64,000 nt of DNA. It comes from Stutzerimonas xanthomarina DSM 18231. GTDB taxonomy: Bacteria > Pseudomonadota > Gammaproteobacteria > Pseudomonadales > Pseudomonadaceae. Position numbers and translations under genes: made by a program. Shown here piece after piece: positions 12,274 to 22,962 of this stretch. The stretch lies in contig NZ_FQXA01000001.1 of NCBI RefSeq assembly GCF_900129835.1, forward strand, positions 558,001 to 622,000, written 5' to 3'. The notes under the pieces are model-generated. The model had not been told where the DNA came from. It was given only the letters and a program-made list of their open reading frames with translations, and made no database searches. Each line of letters begins with the position of its first letter. Position 1 is the first letter of the stretch.

Positions 12274-12422
12274 ACCTGTCCGAGGGGCGCTGCAGCAGGG
12301 CGAAAGCCTGTTTTGGATCTAGCAAGCCACGCGGCTTATCTGTCGCGCAGCAGCAGGACCAAATCAGATTTCACCTGTCAGGCTCGGACAGGGCGTTAAC
12401 CATACGCATCAACGGCGCCCAT
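12274..12422 (+). ncRNA. S-adenosylhomocysteine (SAH) riboswitch
   Basis: The leader of ahcY contains the conserved SAH-element blocks: CCGAGGGGCGCTGC near 12280-12293, CAGGCTCGG at 12379-12387 and AACGGCGCCC at 12411-12420. The outer helix is perfect: CCTGTCCGAG (12275-12284) pairs with CTCGGACAGG (12383-12392). GGGCGC (12285-12290) can pair with GCGCCC (12415-12420). About 75 bases between form an expanded stem-loop. SAH elements are known to switch on SAH hydrolase genes when SAH builds up. The ahcY ATG lies 29 bases downstream. Confidence 0.9.
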
Positions 12423-12450
12423 TCGCACAAAACGAATGGAGAACTCTTCA

Positions 12451-13860
12451 ATGAGCGCTGTCATGACGCCTGCCGGTTTTAACGATTTCAAGGTCGCCGA
12501 TATTTCCCTGGCCGCTTGGGGCCGTCGCGAGATCATCATCGCGGAATCGGAAATGCCTGCCCTGATGGGCCTGCGCGACAAGTACGCTGGCGAGCAGCCG
12601 CTGAAAGGCGCGAAAATCCTTGGCTGCATCCACATGACCATCCAGACCGCCGTACTGATCGAGACGCTGACCGCCCTCGGCGCCGAAGTACGCTGGTCCA
12701 GCTGCAACATTTTCTCGACCCAGGATCAGGCCGCCGCCGCCATCGCTGCCGCCGGTATCCCGGTATTTGCCTGGAAAGGCGAGACTGAAGAAGAGTACGA
12801 GTGGTGCATCGAGCAGACCATTCTCAAGGACGGCCAGCCGTGGGACGCCAACATGATCCTGGACGACGGCGGCGACCTGACGCAGATCCTGCATGACAAG
12901 TACCCGCAGGTGCTCGAGCGCGTGCATGGCGTCACCGAGGAAACCACCACTGGCGTGCATCGCCTGCAGGACATGCTGAAGAAAGGCACCCTGAAGATCC
13001 CAGCGATCAACGTCAACGACTCGGTCACCAAGAGCAAGAACGACAACAAGTACGGCTGCCGTCACAGCCTCAACGATGCGATCAAGCGCGCCACCGACCA
13101 CCTGCTGTCGGGCAAGCAGGCGCTGGTGATCGGCTACGGCGACGTAGGCAAGGGCTCGGCACAGTCCCTGCGTCAGGAGGGCATGATCGTCAAGGTCTCG
13201 GAAGTCGACCCGATCTGCGCGATGCAGGCCTGCATGGACGGCTTCGAACTGGTCTCCCCGTACAAGGACGGCCTGAACGACGGCACTGACGCCTGCATCG
13301 ACACCGCGTTGCTGGGCAAGATCGACCTGATCGTCACCACCACCGGCAACGCCAACGTCTGTGACGCCGGCATGCTCAAAGGCCTGAAGAAGCGCGCCGT
13401 GGTGTGCAACATCGGTCACTTCGACAACGAGATCGACACCGCCTTCATGCGCAAGAACTGGGCGTGGGAAGAGGTCAAGCCGCAGGTGCACAAGATCCAC
13501 CGCACCGGCGCTGGCAGCTTCGATGCACAGAATGACGACTACTTGATCCTGCTGGCCGAAGGCCGTCTGGTGAACCTGGGCAATGCCACCGGCCACCCGA
13601 GCCGGATCATGGACGGCTCGTTCGCCAACCAGGTGCTCGCACAGATCCACCTGTTCAACGAGAAATTCGCCGACCTGCCGGTTACCGAAAAGACCAAGAA
13701 CGTCACGGTGATGGTGCTGCCGAAGAAGCTCGACGAGGAAGTCGCAGCCGAAATGGTCAAGGGCTTCGGTGGTGTCATCACCCGCCTGACGCCGACCCAG
13801 GCCGAGTACATCGGTGTCGAGATCGAAGGGCCGTTCAAGCCAGACTCTTACCGCTACTAA
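12451..13860 (+). CDS. ahcY: S-adenosylhomocysteine hydrolase
   Basis: AhcY splits SAH to homocysteine and adenosine, the clearing step of the SAM cycle. The 469 residues start at [10 protein letters not shown], preceded by a GGAG 11 bases upstream; an in-frame ATG 15 bases earlier lacks such a site. The NAD-binding loop [12 protein letters not shown] is at 228-239. The Lys/Asp-rich active-site block ([18 protein letters not shown], about 189-206) and the C-terminal KPDSYRY are present. Control by the upstream SAH riboswitch is strongly indicated. metF follows on the same strand. Confidence 0.97.
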   Translation: MSAVMTPAGFNDFKVADISLAAWGRREIIIAESEMPALMGLRDKYAGEQPLKGAKILGCIHMTIQTAVLIETLTALGAEVRWSSCNIFSTQDQAAAAIAAAGIPVFAWKGETEEEYEWCIEQTILKDGQPWDANMILDDGGDLTQILHDKYPQVLERVHGVTEETTTGVHRLQDMLKKGTLKIPAINVNDSVTKSKNDNKYGCRHSLNDAIKRATDHLLSGKQALVIGYGDVGKGSAQSLRQEGMIVKVSEVDPICAMQACMDGFELVSPYKDGLNDGTDACIDTALLGKIDLIVTTTGNANVCDAGMLKGLKKRAVVCNIGHFDNEIDTAFMRKNWAWEEVKPQVHKIHRTGAGSFDAQNDDYLILLAEGRLVNLGNATGHPSRIMDGSFANQVLAQIHLFNEKFADLPVTEKTKNVTVMVLPKKLDEEVAAEMVKGFGGVITRLTPTQAEYIGVEIEGPFKPDSYRY

Positions 13861-13880
13861 GACCGCTGGAGGCCGGAAGG

Positions 13881-13912
13881 CTGGAGGCTGGACGAAATGA
13901 TCCAGCCTCCAG
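13881..13912. repeat. Hairpin repeat between ahcY and metF
   Basis: CTGGAGGCTGGA (13881-13892) and TCCAGCCTCCAG (13901-13912) form a perfect 12-base stem with an 8-base loop. Extra partial copies of CTGGAGG and CCTCCAG flank it. There is no strong T run, so it is more a stabilising or intergenic repeat than a terminator, and ahcY-metF may remain one transcript. Confidence 0.6.
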
Positions 13913-13977
13913 CCTCCAGTCTTTGTCGATGAAGGAAGTCTCGGGCAGCGTGCTGTCCGACAGCCCCTGGATTTGTC

Positions 13978-14832
13978 ATGAGCAAACCCCAATCGAAACC
14001 CGCCATCAGCTTCGAGTTCTTCCCCACCAAGACCGACGCTGGGCATGAAAAATTGATGGTCACCGCGCGTCGGCTGGCCGAATACAAGCCGGACTTCTTT
14101 TCCTGCACCTACGGTGCGGGTGGTTCGACCCGCGACCGCACCCTGAACACCGTGCTGCAGCTCGACGGCGAAGTGAAGGTGCCGACCGCACCGCACCTCT
14201 CCTGTGTCGGCGACGGCAAACAGGAACTGCGCGAGCTGCTCAATCTGTACAAGGACGCCGGCATCAAACGCATCGTTGCGCTGCGCGGCGATCTACCGTC
14301 CGGCATGGGCATGGCCAGCGGCGAGCTGCGCTACGCCAACGAGCTGGTGGAGTTCATTCGCAGCGAAACGGGCAATCATTTCCACATCGAGATCGCAGCG
14401 TACCCGGAGATGCATCCGCAGGCGCGCAACTTCGAGGACGACCTGGCCAACTTCGTGCGCAAGGCCAAGGCCGGCGCTAGCAGCGCCATCACCCAGTACT
14501 TCTTCAACGCCGACTGCTACTTCTACTTCGTCGAGCGCGTGCGCAAGCTGGGCGTGGAGACGCCGATCGTTCCGGGCATCATGCCGATCACCAACTACAG
14601 CAAGCTCGCGCGCTTCTCCGACGCCTGTGGCGCCGAAATTCCGCGCTGGGTTCGCAAGCAGCTGGAGTCCTATGGTGATGACATGGAAAGCATCCAGGCC
14701 TTCGGCGAGCAGGTAATCAGCGAGATGTGCGAGGAACTGCTGACTGGCGGTGCGCCGGGATTGCACTTCTATACGCTGAACCAGGCCGAACCCAGCCTGG
14801 CGATCTGGGATAACCTCAAGCTGGGCCGCTAA
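13978..14832 (+). CDS. metF: 5,10-methylenetetrahydrofolate reductase
   Basis: MetF makes 5-methyl-tetrahydrofolate for methionine synthesis using FAD and NAD(P)H. The 284-residue TIM-barrel enzyme has the N-terminal SFEFFPTKT with the catalytic glutamate, the SCTYGAGGST folate/flavin block (about 42-51) and RGDLPSG (about 103-109). It follows ahcY by 117 bases and completes the SAM-cycle set of this operon. The ribosome-binding site is weak. Confidence 0.95.
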   Translation: MSKPQSKPAISFEFFPTKTDAGHEKLMVTARRLAEYKPDFFSCTYGAGGSTRDRTLNTVLQLDGEVKVPTAPHLSCVGDGKQELRELLNLYKDAGIKRIVALRGDLPSGMGMASGELRYANELVEFIRSETGNHFHIEIAAYPEMHPQARNFEDDLANFVRKAKAGASSAITQYFFNADCYFYFVERVRKLGVETPIVPGIMPITNYSKLARFSDACGAEIPRWVRKQLESYGDDMESIQAFGEQVISEMCEELLTGGAPGLHFYTLNQAEPSLAIWDNLKLGR

Positions 14833-14841
14833 ATCATCGAT

Positions 14842-14869
14842 CCAGCTCCCTGCAAAAACAGGGAGCTGG
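14842..14869 (+). terminator. Terminator-like hairpin after metF
   Basis: CCAGCTCCCTG and CAGGGAGCTGG form an 11-base perfect stem with a 6-base loop, 9 bases after the metF stop. The run of T expected of an intrinsic terminator is missing, so it may protect the RNA 3' end instead. The remaining gap up to 15068 holds a -10-like TATACT at 14927-14932, the probable start region of rhlE, giving a leader of about 130 bases. Confidence 0.5.
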
Positions 14870-15068
14870 TCAATGAACCTGCGAACTGCCACACTGTCCT
14901 ACCAATGCGGTGGTAACAGGCTCTGTTATACTCCGCGCTTCCGCCAGGCTTACGCCCGGATGTCGTTATCGTCGAGATGCGGCAGGACCGGACGGGATCG
15001 CACGCCAGTCGCGATTCGAGCCAGGCATGACCATCCAGGGCATCGCCCTATACAAGACAGGATTACTC

Positions 15069-16886
15069 ATGTCCTTTGCTTCCCTCGGTCTCTCCGAGGC
15101 TTTGGCCGGTGCCGTCGAGGCCGCCGGTTACACCCAGCCTACACCCGTGCAACAGCGGGCCATCCCCGCCGTGTTGCAAGGCCGCGACCTGATGGTCGCT
15201 GCACAGACGGGAACCGGTAAGACCGGTGGTTTCGCGCTCCCCGTTCTCGAAATTCTCTTCCCGGGTGGCCATCCCGATCGCGAACACCGTCACGGTCCAC
15301 GCCAGCCGCGCGTACTGGTACTGACGCCAACGCGCGAACTGGCCGCCCAGGTTCATGACAGCTTCAAGGTCTACGCCCGCGATCTGCCGCTGAAAAGTGC
15401 GGTCATCTTCGGCGGCGTAGGCATGAACCCACAGGTTCAGGCGATTGCTAAGGGTCTCGACGTGCTCGTCGCCTGCCCTGGCCGTTTGCTCGACCTGGCC
15501 AACCAGAAAGCCGTCGATCTGTCGCATGTCGAAATTCTGGTCCTCGACGAAGCCGACCGCATGCTCGACATGGGCTTTATCCATGACGTCAAGAAGGTAC
15601 TGGCCAAGCTGCCGACCAAGCGCCAGAACCTGCTGTTCTCGGCGACTTTCTCCAAGGACATCACCGACCTCGCCAGCAAGCTGCTGCACGAGCCGGAAAA
15701 AATCCAGGTCACCCCGCCCAACACGACAGTCGAGCGTATCGAGCAACGGGTATTCCGCCTGCCCGCTACACACAAGCGCGCCCTGCTGGCCCACCTGATT
15801 ACTCAGGGCGCCTGGGAACAGGTGCTGGTGTTCACCCGCACCAAGCATGGCGCCAACCGCCTGGCTGAATACCTCGACAAGCACGGCCTGCCTGCCGTCG
15901 CGATTCACGGCAACAAAAGCCAGAACGCGCGTACCAAGGCGCTGGCGGATTTCAAGGCCAACCAGGTACGTATCCTGGTCGCCACCGATATCGCCGCGCG
16001 CGGCCTGGATATCGATCAACTGCCTCACGTGGTCAACTTCGAGCTGCCGAACGTTGAGGAAGATTACGTTCACCGGATCGGGCGTACCGGTCGGGCTGGC
16101 CGCAGCGGTGAAGCGATTTCGCTGGTTGCACCCGACGAGGAAAAGCTGCTCAAGGGCATCGAGCGGATGACCAAGCAGAAGATTCCGGACGGCGATTTGC
16201 TGGGCTTCGACGCCAGCACAATCGAAGCGGAAAAGCCGGAAGTCCGTGAGCCGCGCCAGCCACGTCCTGCTCGCAACAGTGAACGCAAACCTCGCGGCGA
16301 GCGCGCCGCCAAAACCACCGAAGCTGCAGCCAGCGAGCCGAAAGCGGGAGACCGCAACCGTCGTGGACGCAACAAGCCGCGCAATGCGCGTCCTGCGCCG
16401 GGCTCGGCAGAGCAGACGGCTGCGGCGCCAGTGAGCCGTCCGCCTCGCCTGCCGAGCGATCGCGCTCCGGACGTATTTCTTGATGACGAAGTCGATAATT
16501 TCGGCAATAGCGTCGACTATGTCAGCCCCTACCAGAACAAGCAGGGGCGTGGCCGTCGCCCCGGCGCCCCGGCTCAACCCGGTAGCCAGCCACGTGCCGC
16601 GGCAGCTCCACGCAGCGGCACTGCCGGAGCAGGCGCTCAGGGCAAAGGCAAGCGCCAGGGCCAATCGGCCCGTGGCGGTCAGCCACGCCGCAAGAATGAA
16701 GGACGCCGCATCGACGGCGATAGCGGTGGGGCCCGTCGAGACATGGCGGAGAAGCCGAAGGAAAAGCAGCCGGTCATCATCCACAAGGAGTCGAAGCTGG
16801 ACCGACTGCCCAGCATTGAGCAGTTGGAACAGCTTCCGACCAAGCCTCGTGGTGAGAAGCCGGCATTGCTGACCCGCAACCGCTGA
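15069..16886 (+). CDS. rhlE: DEAD-box RNA helicase RhlE
   Basis: From MSFASLGL the protein is 605 residues; the frame is open further upstream, but the Q-motif (PTPVQQ, 24-29) sits correctly from this start. Motif I AQTGTGKT (45-52), PTRELA, DEAD (160-163), SAT and HRIGRTGR are all present in order. From about residue 420 a low-complexity tail rich in Arg, Pro, Ala, Lys and Gly follows, probably an RNA-binding disordered region. RhlE unwinds short RNA duplexes and contributes to RNA turnover and ribosome assembly. Confidence 0.95.
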   Translation: MSFASLGLSEALAGAVEAAGYTQPTPVQQRAIPAVLQGRDLMVAAQTGTGKTGGFALPVLEILFPGGHPDREHRHGPRQPRVLVLTPTRELAAQVHDSFKVYARDLPLKSAVIFGGVGMNPQVQAIAKGLDVLVACPGRLLDLANQKAVDLSHVEILVLDEADRMLDMGFIHDVKKVLAKLPTKRQNLLFSATFSKDITDLASKLLHEPEKIQVTPPNTTVERIEQRVFRLPATHKRALLAHLITQGAWEQVLVFTRTKHGANRLAEYLDKHGLPAVAIHGNKSQNARTKALADFKANQVRILVATDIAARGLDIDQLPHVVNFELPNVEEDYVHRIGRTGRAGRSGEAISLVAPDEEKLLKGIERMTKQKIPDGDLLGFDASTIEAEKPEVREPRQPRPARNSERKPRGERAAKTTEAAASEPKAGDRNRRGRNKPRNARPAPGSAEQTAAAPVSRPPRLPSDRAPDVFLDDEVDNFGNSVDYVSPYQNKQGRGRRPGAPAQPGSQPRAAAAPRSGTAGAGAQGKGKRQGQSARGGQPRRKNEGRRIDGDSGGARRDMAEKPKEKQPVIIHKESKLDRLPSIEQLEQLPTKPRGEKPALLTRNR

Positions 16887-16904
16887 AAACGTAGCATAAA
16901 CAAG

Positions 16905-16931
16905 AACGCCGCCCTCAGAGGCGGCGTTTTT
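16905..16931 (+). terminator. Rho-independent terminator after rhlE
   Basis: AACGCCGC and GCGGCGTT form a stem followed by TTTTT. It lies between rhlE and the convergent efflux operon. Confidence 0.85.
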
Positions 16932-16990
16932 GTTAGAGCGTTAGCTCGGCAAGAACATCATCGAACCACGGCAAGCGCCGCAAAACATCC

Positions 16991-18421
16991 TCAACCCTGC
17001 CCTGGGATAGCCTCGCCCTGGGCGTCCCAACCGCCGCCCAATGCCTTGAACAGCTCGACCTCGCTGACCATCTGCGCCAGACGGTCGCTGATGAATTGCT
17101 GCTGAACTTCGAACAGCTGCCGCTGTGCGTCGAGGAGGGTCAGGTAGCTGTCTATCCCGGTGCGGTAACGGCGTTCGGCAAGGCGGTAATAGTCCTCACT
17201 GGTCTCCAGCAGATCGCGCTGAGCCTGCACCTGGCGAACGTAGGTGGCCTGAGCGGCCAGTCCGTCCGCCACTTCACGGAAGGCTGTCTGGATTGCCTGC
17301 TCGTACTGCGCCACCTGGATGTTGCGGCTGATCTCGGCATAGTCGAGGTTGGCACGCAGCTGCCCGGCGTTGAAGATCGGCACACTGATGCTCGGGGCGA
17401 AGTTCCAGTAGCTGGAGCCGCCATCGAACAGCCCGGACAGCTCACTGCTCGCAGTACCCACCGCACCGGTGAGGCTGATGCGCGGAAAGAACGCCGCCCT
17501 CGCCGCGCCGATATTCGCGTTGGCAGCACGCAGCTGGTATTCAGCTTGAATGATATCCGGACGTTTATAGAGCAGGTCCGACGGCAGCCCCACCGGAACC
17601 GCCGCCAGCAGGTCGCGCTCCAGCCGACCATCAGCCGGCAACTCCAGCGGAATATTGCGACCAAGCAGCAGCGTCAGGGCGTTGCGATCCTGGGCCACCT
17701 GGCGGGTATAACGCTCGATCCCGACTCGTGCGGTATCGACTGCGCTGCGCGCCTGGCTCAATTCGAGTGCTGAGGCTACGCCAACATCGAAGCTGCGCTG
17801 AGTAAGCGAGAGACTCTCCTCATAAGTTTTCAGCGTGTCACGGCTCACCTGTAGCAGAGCCTGATCGGCCTGCAAGGTCAGCCAGGCGTTGGCAACGCTG
17901 GCAATCAGGCTGACCTGCGTGCTCCGCTGCGCCGCTTCCGTGGCGAAGTACTCCTGCAATGCCTGTTCGCGCAGACTGCCCAGGCGCCCGAACAGATCAA
18001 GCTCCCAGGACACCCCGAGCGTCGCACTGTATTGGCTGCTGATGGCGCTTTCGCCGGTCTGGTTCAGATCACCCGGCGTTCGAGTACGACTGCCGGCTGC
18101 GTCGCCACTTACCAGCGGCAGTACATCGGCTCGCTGTACGCGGTAAAGGGCGCGATAGGCATCGACGTTCAGCGCCGCGATACGGAGGTCGCGGTTGTTC
18201 TCCAGCGCCACGGTGATCAACTGACGCAGCGCCGGATCCTTGAAAAAGGTCTGCCAGTCCATCTCCATCTGCGCCCCTTTCGCCGCACTGGCAGAACCGA
18301 TGTAAGCCTCACCCTCTGGCCAGCTGGCAGCCGTAGGTGCGCCAGGCCGCTGGTAATCCGGCATTAACGAGCAACCGCTCAATGCTGCCATCAGTGCCAG
18401 GCTCAGTAGTGACTTGTTCAT
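16991..18421 (-). CDS. oprM: RND efflux outer-membrane channel lipoprotein (OprM/TtgC-type)
   Basis: The 476-residue outer membrane factor has a lipoprotein signal (LSGC, C16) and two repeats of the TolC-type fold. Conserved stretches include [32 protein letters not shown] sequence in the second half ([28 protein letters not shown]). It forms the exit duct for the MexAB-like pump. The start overlaps the mexB stop by 4 bases, so the two genes are co-translated. The gene order equals that of mexAB-oprM next to rhlE in P. aeruginosa. Confidence 0.92.
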   Translation of the reverse strand: MNKSLLSLALMAALSGCSLMPDYQRPGAPTAASWPEGEAYIGSASAAKGAQMEMDWQTFFKDPALRQLITVALENNRDLRIAALNVDAYRALYRVQRADVLPLVSGDAAGSRTRTPGDLNQTGESAISSQYSATLGVSWELDLFGRLGSLREQALQEYFATEAAQRSTQVSLIASVANAWLTLQADQALLQVSRDTLKTYEESLSLTQRSFDVGVASALELSQARSAVDTARVGIERYTRQVAQDRNALTLLLGRNIPLELPADGRLERDLLAAVPVGLPSDLLYKRPDIIQAEYQLRAANANIGAARAAFFPRISLTGAVGTASSELSGLFDGGSSYWNFAPSISVPIFNAGQLRANLDYAEISRNIQVAQYEQAIQTAFREVADGLAAQATYVRQVQAQRDLLETSEDYYRLAERRYRTGIDSYLTLLDAQRQLFEVQQQFISDRLAQMVSEVELFKALGGGWDAQGEAIPGQG

Positions 18422-21400
18422 TGCGCCTCCCCGTTTTGCTCGTCATCGCCGGCTTTTTTTCGCTTACCCAGCGACGACACCAGGACATAGAACAGCGGCA
18501 CCCAAAAAATGGCCAACACCATGGCGCTGAGCATGCCGCCGATCACGCCGGTACCGATTGCATGCTTACTGCCTGCGCCCGCCCCGCTGGAGATTGCCAG
18601 CGGGAGCACGCCGAGCATGAACGCCAGGGACGTCATCACGATAGGACGCAAACGAATACGGCAGGCTTCAATCGCGGCAGCGGTCAGTGTCATGCCTTGC
18701 TCATGCAGGGTCTTGGCGAACTCGACGATCAGGATCGCGTTACGCGCCGACAAGCCTACAGTGGTAAGCAGCCCGACCTGGAAGAAGACGTCGTTCGACA
18801 ATCCGCGGCCCATGGTGAAGGCCAGCGCACCGACAATGCCCAACGGCACAACCAGCATGACAGAGAGCGGAACCGACCAGCTTTCGTACAGTGCCGCGAG
18901 GGCAAGGAATACCACCAGCAGCGACAACGCATAGAGCGCCGGTGCCTGCGACCCGGACAAACGTTCCTCATAAGACTGCCCCGTCCATGAGTAACCGATG
19001 CCCGCCGGCAACTGTTCGGCGATCCGCTCAACCGCTGCCATGGCCTCGCCGGAGCTGTAACCTGGTGCAGCCGCGCCCAGAATTTCCATCGCCGGCACGC
19101 CATTGAAACGCGTCAGCTTTGGTGGGCCATAAGTCCACTCTCCCGTGGCAAAGGCGGTGAACGGCACCATCTCGCCCTCAGCGTTACGCACGTACCACTT
19201 CCCAAGGTCCTCCGGATTCATCCGCGAGGTCGGCTCGCCCTGCATGTAGACACGCTTGACCCGACCCCGATCGATGAAGTCATTGACGTAGCTCGAGCCC
19301 CAGGCAATGGAGAGTGAATCGTTGATCGCCGCAAGCGAGACCTGATGCGCACGCGCTTTTTCATCGTCAATGATCAGCCGATACTGCGGCTCGTCACGCA
19401 TCCCGTTGAAGCGAACACCGGTGAGCGTCGGGTCCTCGGAGGCGAGCTGCATGAACTGGTCGCGAGCCTTGGTCAGCGCTTCATGACCAAGCCCAGCCTG
19501 ATCCTGCAGATACACGTCGAAACCGGTGGCATTGCCCAACTCCATGACCGCAGGCGGCGCGAAGGCGAACACCATGGCGTCACGAAGGCTGAAGAAGTAG
19601 CCCTGCGCACGCTCCGCCAGGTCGAATACGCCCTGCCCAGGCTCAGTCCGCTCTTCCCAGGGTTTGAGCATGATGAAGGCCATACCTGAGCTCTGGCCAC
19701 GACCGGCGAAGTTGAAGCCGGTAATGGTGAATACCGAGCGGACCGTCTCGCCCTCCTCAGTCAGCAGATAATCGCGCATCTGCTCGACGACCTCCTGAGT
19801 CCGATTCGCGGTCGAACCAGCCGGTGTCTGAACCTGGGCGAACAACACACCCTGGTCCTCCTCTGGAAGGAACGCAGTAGGAATGCGCGTGAACATCCAG
19901 ATCATGATGCCAACGATGACCAGATACATAAGCAGGTAGGGCAGTTTGCGCCGCAGCACAGCGACCACGCCACGCTCGTAGCGCAGCGTGCCGCGCTCGA
20001 AGGTGCGGTTGAACCAGCCGAAGAAACCGCGCTTGCCCTCGTGATCGCCGCTGTGCGGCTTGAGAATGGTCGCGCACAGCGCCGGCGTGAAGATCAGCGC
20101 GACCAGCACCGAGAGCACCATGGCCGAGACGATGGTGATCGAGAATTGCCGGTAGATAACCCCAGTGGAGCCACCAAAGAACGCCATCGGCAACAGCACG
20201 GCGGAAAGCACCACGCCGATACCCACCAGCGCGCTCTGTATCTGGCCCATCGACTTGCGAGTGGCCTCCCGTGCGGAAAGCCCCTCCTCGCGCATCACCC
20301 GTTCGACGTTCTCCACCACTACGATCGCATCGTCCACGAGCAAGCCAATGGCCAGAATCATAGCGAACATCGTCAGCGTATTAATGCTGTAGCCGAATGT
20401 CAGCAGGACCGCAAAGGTGCCGAGGATCACCACGGGCACAGCCAGCGTCGGGATCAGCGTCGCCCGCAGGTTCTGCAGGAACAGGAACATCACCAGAAAC
20501 ACGAGCACGAAAGCTTCAATCAGCGTATGCACAACGCCTTCAATGGAGGCCGAGATCACCGGTGTGGTGTCGTAGGGGTAAACCACCTCGACGCCCGGCG
20601 GGAAGAAGGGCTCCAGCTCGGAAATGGTTGCGCGCACCGCATTTGCGGTATCGAGTGCATTGCCGCCTGCGGCAAGACGTATCCCCAAGCCCGCTGCTGG
20701 ACGGCCGTTATATTCGGCGCGGATCGCATAGCTTTCGGCACCGAGCTCAACTTTTGCGACATCGCGCAGGCGTACCTGTGATCCGTCAGCATTGACCTTC
20801 AGCAAAATCCTTTCGAACTGTTCCGGCGTCTCCAGGCGTGTCTTGCCAATGATCGTGGCGTTGAGCTGCTGCGTTTCTACAGCCGGCAAGCCGCCAAGCT
20901 GGCCGGATGAAACCTGAACGTTCTGCTCCTGTACCGCGGACCGGACGTCCACTGCCGTCAGCTGGTACTGTTGCAGTTTGGCCGGGTCGAGCCAGATGCG
21001 CATGGCGTACTGCGCGCCGAACACCTGGAAGTCACCGACACCCGGCGTACGCGAGATGGGGTCCTGCACGTTGGCGACGATGTAGTTGGCCAGGTCGAAG
21101 TTGGTCTGCTGTCCATCCTTCGACACCAGCGCCACGACCATCAGGAAGTTGCGCGCCGATTTCGACACACGTATGCCCTGTTGCTGAACTGCCTGGGGCA
21201 GCAACGGGGTGGCGAGCTGCAGCTTGTTCTGGACCTGCACCTGGGCGATGTCAGGGTTGGTGCCCTGCTCGAACGTCACGTTGATGCTCATGCTGCCATC
21301 GGAGTTGCTTTCCGAGGAGATGTAGCGCAGCCCATCGAGGCCATTGAGCTGCTGCTCGATGACTTGAACGACGGTGTCCTGGACGGTCCGCGCCGAAGCG

Positions 21401-21552
21401 CCCGGATAGTTGACCGATATCGATACGTTCGGCGGTGCGATGCTCGGATATTGGTTGACTGGCAGATTAAGGACCGCCAGCGCACCGGCGAGCATCAGCA
21501 CCAGAGCAATTACCCAGGCGAAGATTGGCCGATCGATGAAGAACTTGGACAT
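18418..21552 (-). CDS. mexB: RND multidrug efflux transporter (MexB/TtgB-type)
   Basis: The 1044-residue inner-membrane pump belongs to the hydrophobe/amphiphile efflux-1 family, with 12 predicted membrane helices and two large periplasmic loops. The proton-relay pair D407-D408 is visible in [17 protein letters not shown]. The N-terminal [17 protein letters not shown] is typical of the family. A good ribosome-binding site (AAAGGAA) lies upstream. The pump extrudes antibiotics, solvents and dyes with the adaptor and OprM-like channel. Its adaptor gene upstream is frameshifted as read here. Confidence 0.95.
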   Translation of the reverse strand: MSKFFIDRPIFAWVIALVLMLAGALAVLNLPVNQYPSIAPPNVSISVNYPGASARTVQDTVVQVIEQQLNGLDGLRYISSESNSDGSMSINVTFEQGTNPDIAQVQVQNKLQLATPLLPQAVQQQGIRVSKSARNFLMVVALVSKDGQQTNFDLANYIVANVQDPISRTPGVGDFQVFGAQYAMRIWLDPAKLQQYQLTAVDVRSAVQEQNVQVSSGQLGGLPAVETQQLNATIIGKTRLETPEQFERILLKVNADGSQVRLRDVAKVELGAESYAIRAEYNGRPAAGLGIRLAAGGNALDTANAVRATISELEPFFPPGVEVVYPYDTTPVISASIEGVVHTLIEAFVLVFLVMFLFLQNLRATLIPTLAVPVVILGTFAVLLTFGYSINTLTMFAMILAIGLLVDDAIVVVENVERVMREEGLSAREATRKSMGQIQSALVGIGVVLSAVLLPMAFFGGSTGVIYRQFSITIVSAMVLSVLVALIFTPALCATILKPHSGDHEGKRGFFGWFNRTFERGTLRYERGVVAVLRRKLPYLLMYLVIVGIMIWMFTRIPTAFLPEEDQGVLFAQVQTPAGSTANRTQEVVEQMRDYLLTEEGETVRSVFTITGFNFAGRGQSSGMAFIMLKPWEERTEPGQGVFDLAERAQGYFFSLRDAMVFAFAPPAVMELGNATGFDVYLQDQAGLGHEALTKARDQFMQLASEDPTLTGVRFNGMRDEPQYRLIIDDEKARAHQVSLAAINDSLSIAWGSSYVNDFIDRGRVKRVYMQGEPTSRMNPEDLGKWYVRNAEGEMVPFTAFATGEWTYGPPKLTRFNGVPAMEILGAAAPGYSSGEAMAAVERIAEQLPAGIGYSWTGQSYEERLSGSQAPALYALSLLVVFLALAALYESWSVPLSVMLVVPLGIVGALAFTMGRGLSNDVFFQVGLLTTVGLSARNAILIVEFAKTLHEQGMTLTAAAIEACRIRLRPIVMTSLAFMLGVLPLAISSGAGAGSKHAIGTGVIGGMLSAMVLAIFWVPLFYVLVSSLGKRKKAGDDEQNGEAQ

Positions 21553-21558
21553 GTCTGG

Positions 21559-22718
21559 TTATTCCTTTTGGCCAGCAGCGGCTGTGCCAGCCTGAGCACC
21601 GCTCTGCCCGGCCGGCTGGACATTACCGGCTGGCTGCGGGTTGACCTCAACACCAGGGCGAATGAACTGCAGGCCTTCGGTGATCACGCGATCACCTGGC
21701 TGCAGGCCTTCGCTGACCAGCCAGCGATTGCCCACTGCGCGCTCGGTCTTGATCTTGCGCAGCTCGACCTTGTTGTCGGCACCCACCACCATCGCCGTCG
21801 GCTCGCCACGAGCGTTGCGGGTAACGCCTTGCTGAGGCACCAGCAAAGCCTGCTCACGTACACCCGCGAGCAGCCGCGCATGGACAAACATTCCGGGCAG
21901 CAGGTTTTTTTCAGGGTTTGGGAACTTGGCGCGGATGGTGACCGAGCCCGTGCCTTCGTCTACGGCCACCTCGGCAACTTCCAGCGTGCCGTCATGCGGA
22001 TACTCGGAACCGTCTGATAGGATCAACGAGCCTTCGCCGCGCTGTCACTGGCCTGCTGCAGCCGGCCGCTTTCCAGATCACGCCGCAGGGCAATCAGATC
22101 CTGCACCGGCTGGGTCACATCGACATAGATCGGATCAAGTTGCTGGATAGTCGCCAGTTCCTGCGCCTGGCCATTACTGACCAGCGCACCCTCTGTCACA
22201 GCAGAGCGGCCGATGCGTCCGGAGATGGGCGCCAGTACCTTGGTATAACGCAGATCAATTTTCGCCCGCTCGAGCTCGGCCTGTGCCTGCAACGACGCGG
22301 CCCGAGCCTCATCATGGGCCTGCTGGCTTACCGCCTGCTCCTCGACCAGCAACGCATAGCGATCCGACAGCGACCTGGCCGAGGCCTGCTTCGCCTGAGC
22401 GCTTTTCAAGGCAGCCTCGTAGACCGCCGGATCAATCTGATAGAGCTGCTGTCCCTTTTTCACTTCGCTGCCTTCGTTAAACAGGCGCTTCTGAATAATC
22501 CCGTTTACCTGCGGACGGACTTCGGCGACGCGGAAGGCTGTGGTTCGGCCTGGCAGTTCCGTCGTCAACTCGAACGGCTCGGCCCCGAGCGTCACAATGC
22601 CTACCTGAGGAGCCGGCTGCTCTGCCGGCGCCGCCGCTTGTTCTTCCTGGCAACCGCTGAGCAGTGCCGCAGCAATAGAGAAACTGAGCACAGCAGCACG
22701 GGCTGACTTTATAGACAT
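21559..22718 (-). pseudogene. mexA: MexA/TtgA-type periplasmic adaptor, split by a one-base frameshift
   Basis: Two adjacent reading frames together make one full adaptor. The first (22718 to 22023, 231 residues) carries a lipoprotein signal (LLSGC), the helical hairpin and the lipoyl half, ending ASDSAAKAR-stop. The second (22026 to 21559) continues ILSDGSEYP...VAVDEGTGSVTIRAKFPNPEKNLLPGMFVH to the normal C-terminus. Adding one T at the CGTTGATC junction (22023-22028) restores a continuous protein of about 386 residues, the usual MexA length. The second frame has only a TTG overlapping the stop. Both halves are otherwise intact, so this is a very recent mutation, a sequencing error, or reinitiation. 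Confidence 0.9.
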
Positions 22719-22789
22719 CGAAAGCGACCTCTTGAACAGGTAGCCCAGGGCAGAGCAGCCCGGGCGGACTCGAATGGCAGAATGCGAGG

Positions 22790-22826
22790 AATATACTTAC
22801 ATTCAAGACTGTCTGTAAACAGTCGA
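22790..22826 (-). promoter_or_regulatory. mexA promoter with NalD/TtgR-like operator
   Basis: On the minus strand TTTACA (22814-22819) and TATATT (22790-22795) are 18 bases apart. Around them lies an imperfect palindrome, GTTTACAGACAGTC / GAATGTAAGTATATTCC. It closely resembles, from memory, the TtgR operator of the P. putida ttgABC pump. NalD is the TtgR relative acting on mexAB-oprM in P. aeruginosa. No regulator gene is adjacent. Confidence 0.6.
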
Positions 22827-22925
22827 TCACCGCTCCAGTGCTCTATTGTGCTGATCGCACAAGCCAGTCGAGTGACCAGCCCGGCTTCTCGAAAACGACA
22901 GTAGCAGGAGCTGCAGAAACCAGAA

Positions 22926-22943
22926 CGCCGGCTTACGCCGGCG
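22926..22943 (-). terminator. Possible terminator of the cytochrome b561-yceI operon
   Basis: CGCCGGC and GCCGGCG form a 7-base GC stem with a 4-base loop just beyond the yceI stop. On the minus strand it is followed by TTCTGGTTTCTG, a poor T tract. Between this and the mexA promoter nothing gene-like is seen; mexR is not present. Confidence 0.5.
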
Positions 22944-22962
22944 CCCGATGAGCTGCATTTGC

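Noticed and set aside
12448..14196. A long open frame (582 residues) antisense to ahcY and metF
   Set aside because: It mirrors the codon structure of two certain genes, has no recognisable motif, and spans the ahcY-metF boundary. High G+C content keeps antisense frames open.
15063..16784. A long open frame (573 residues) antisense to rhlE
   Set aside because: Low-complexity translation without motifs, wholly inside a certain gene.
21559..22026. A separate small gene for the C-terminal MexA part
   Set aside because: It begins in mid-domain with TTG, has no ribosome-binding site of its own and continues exactly the upstream frame after one base is restored.
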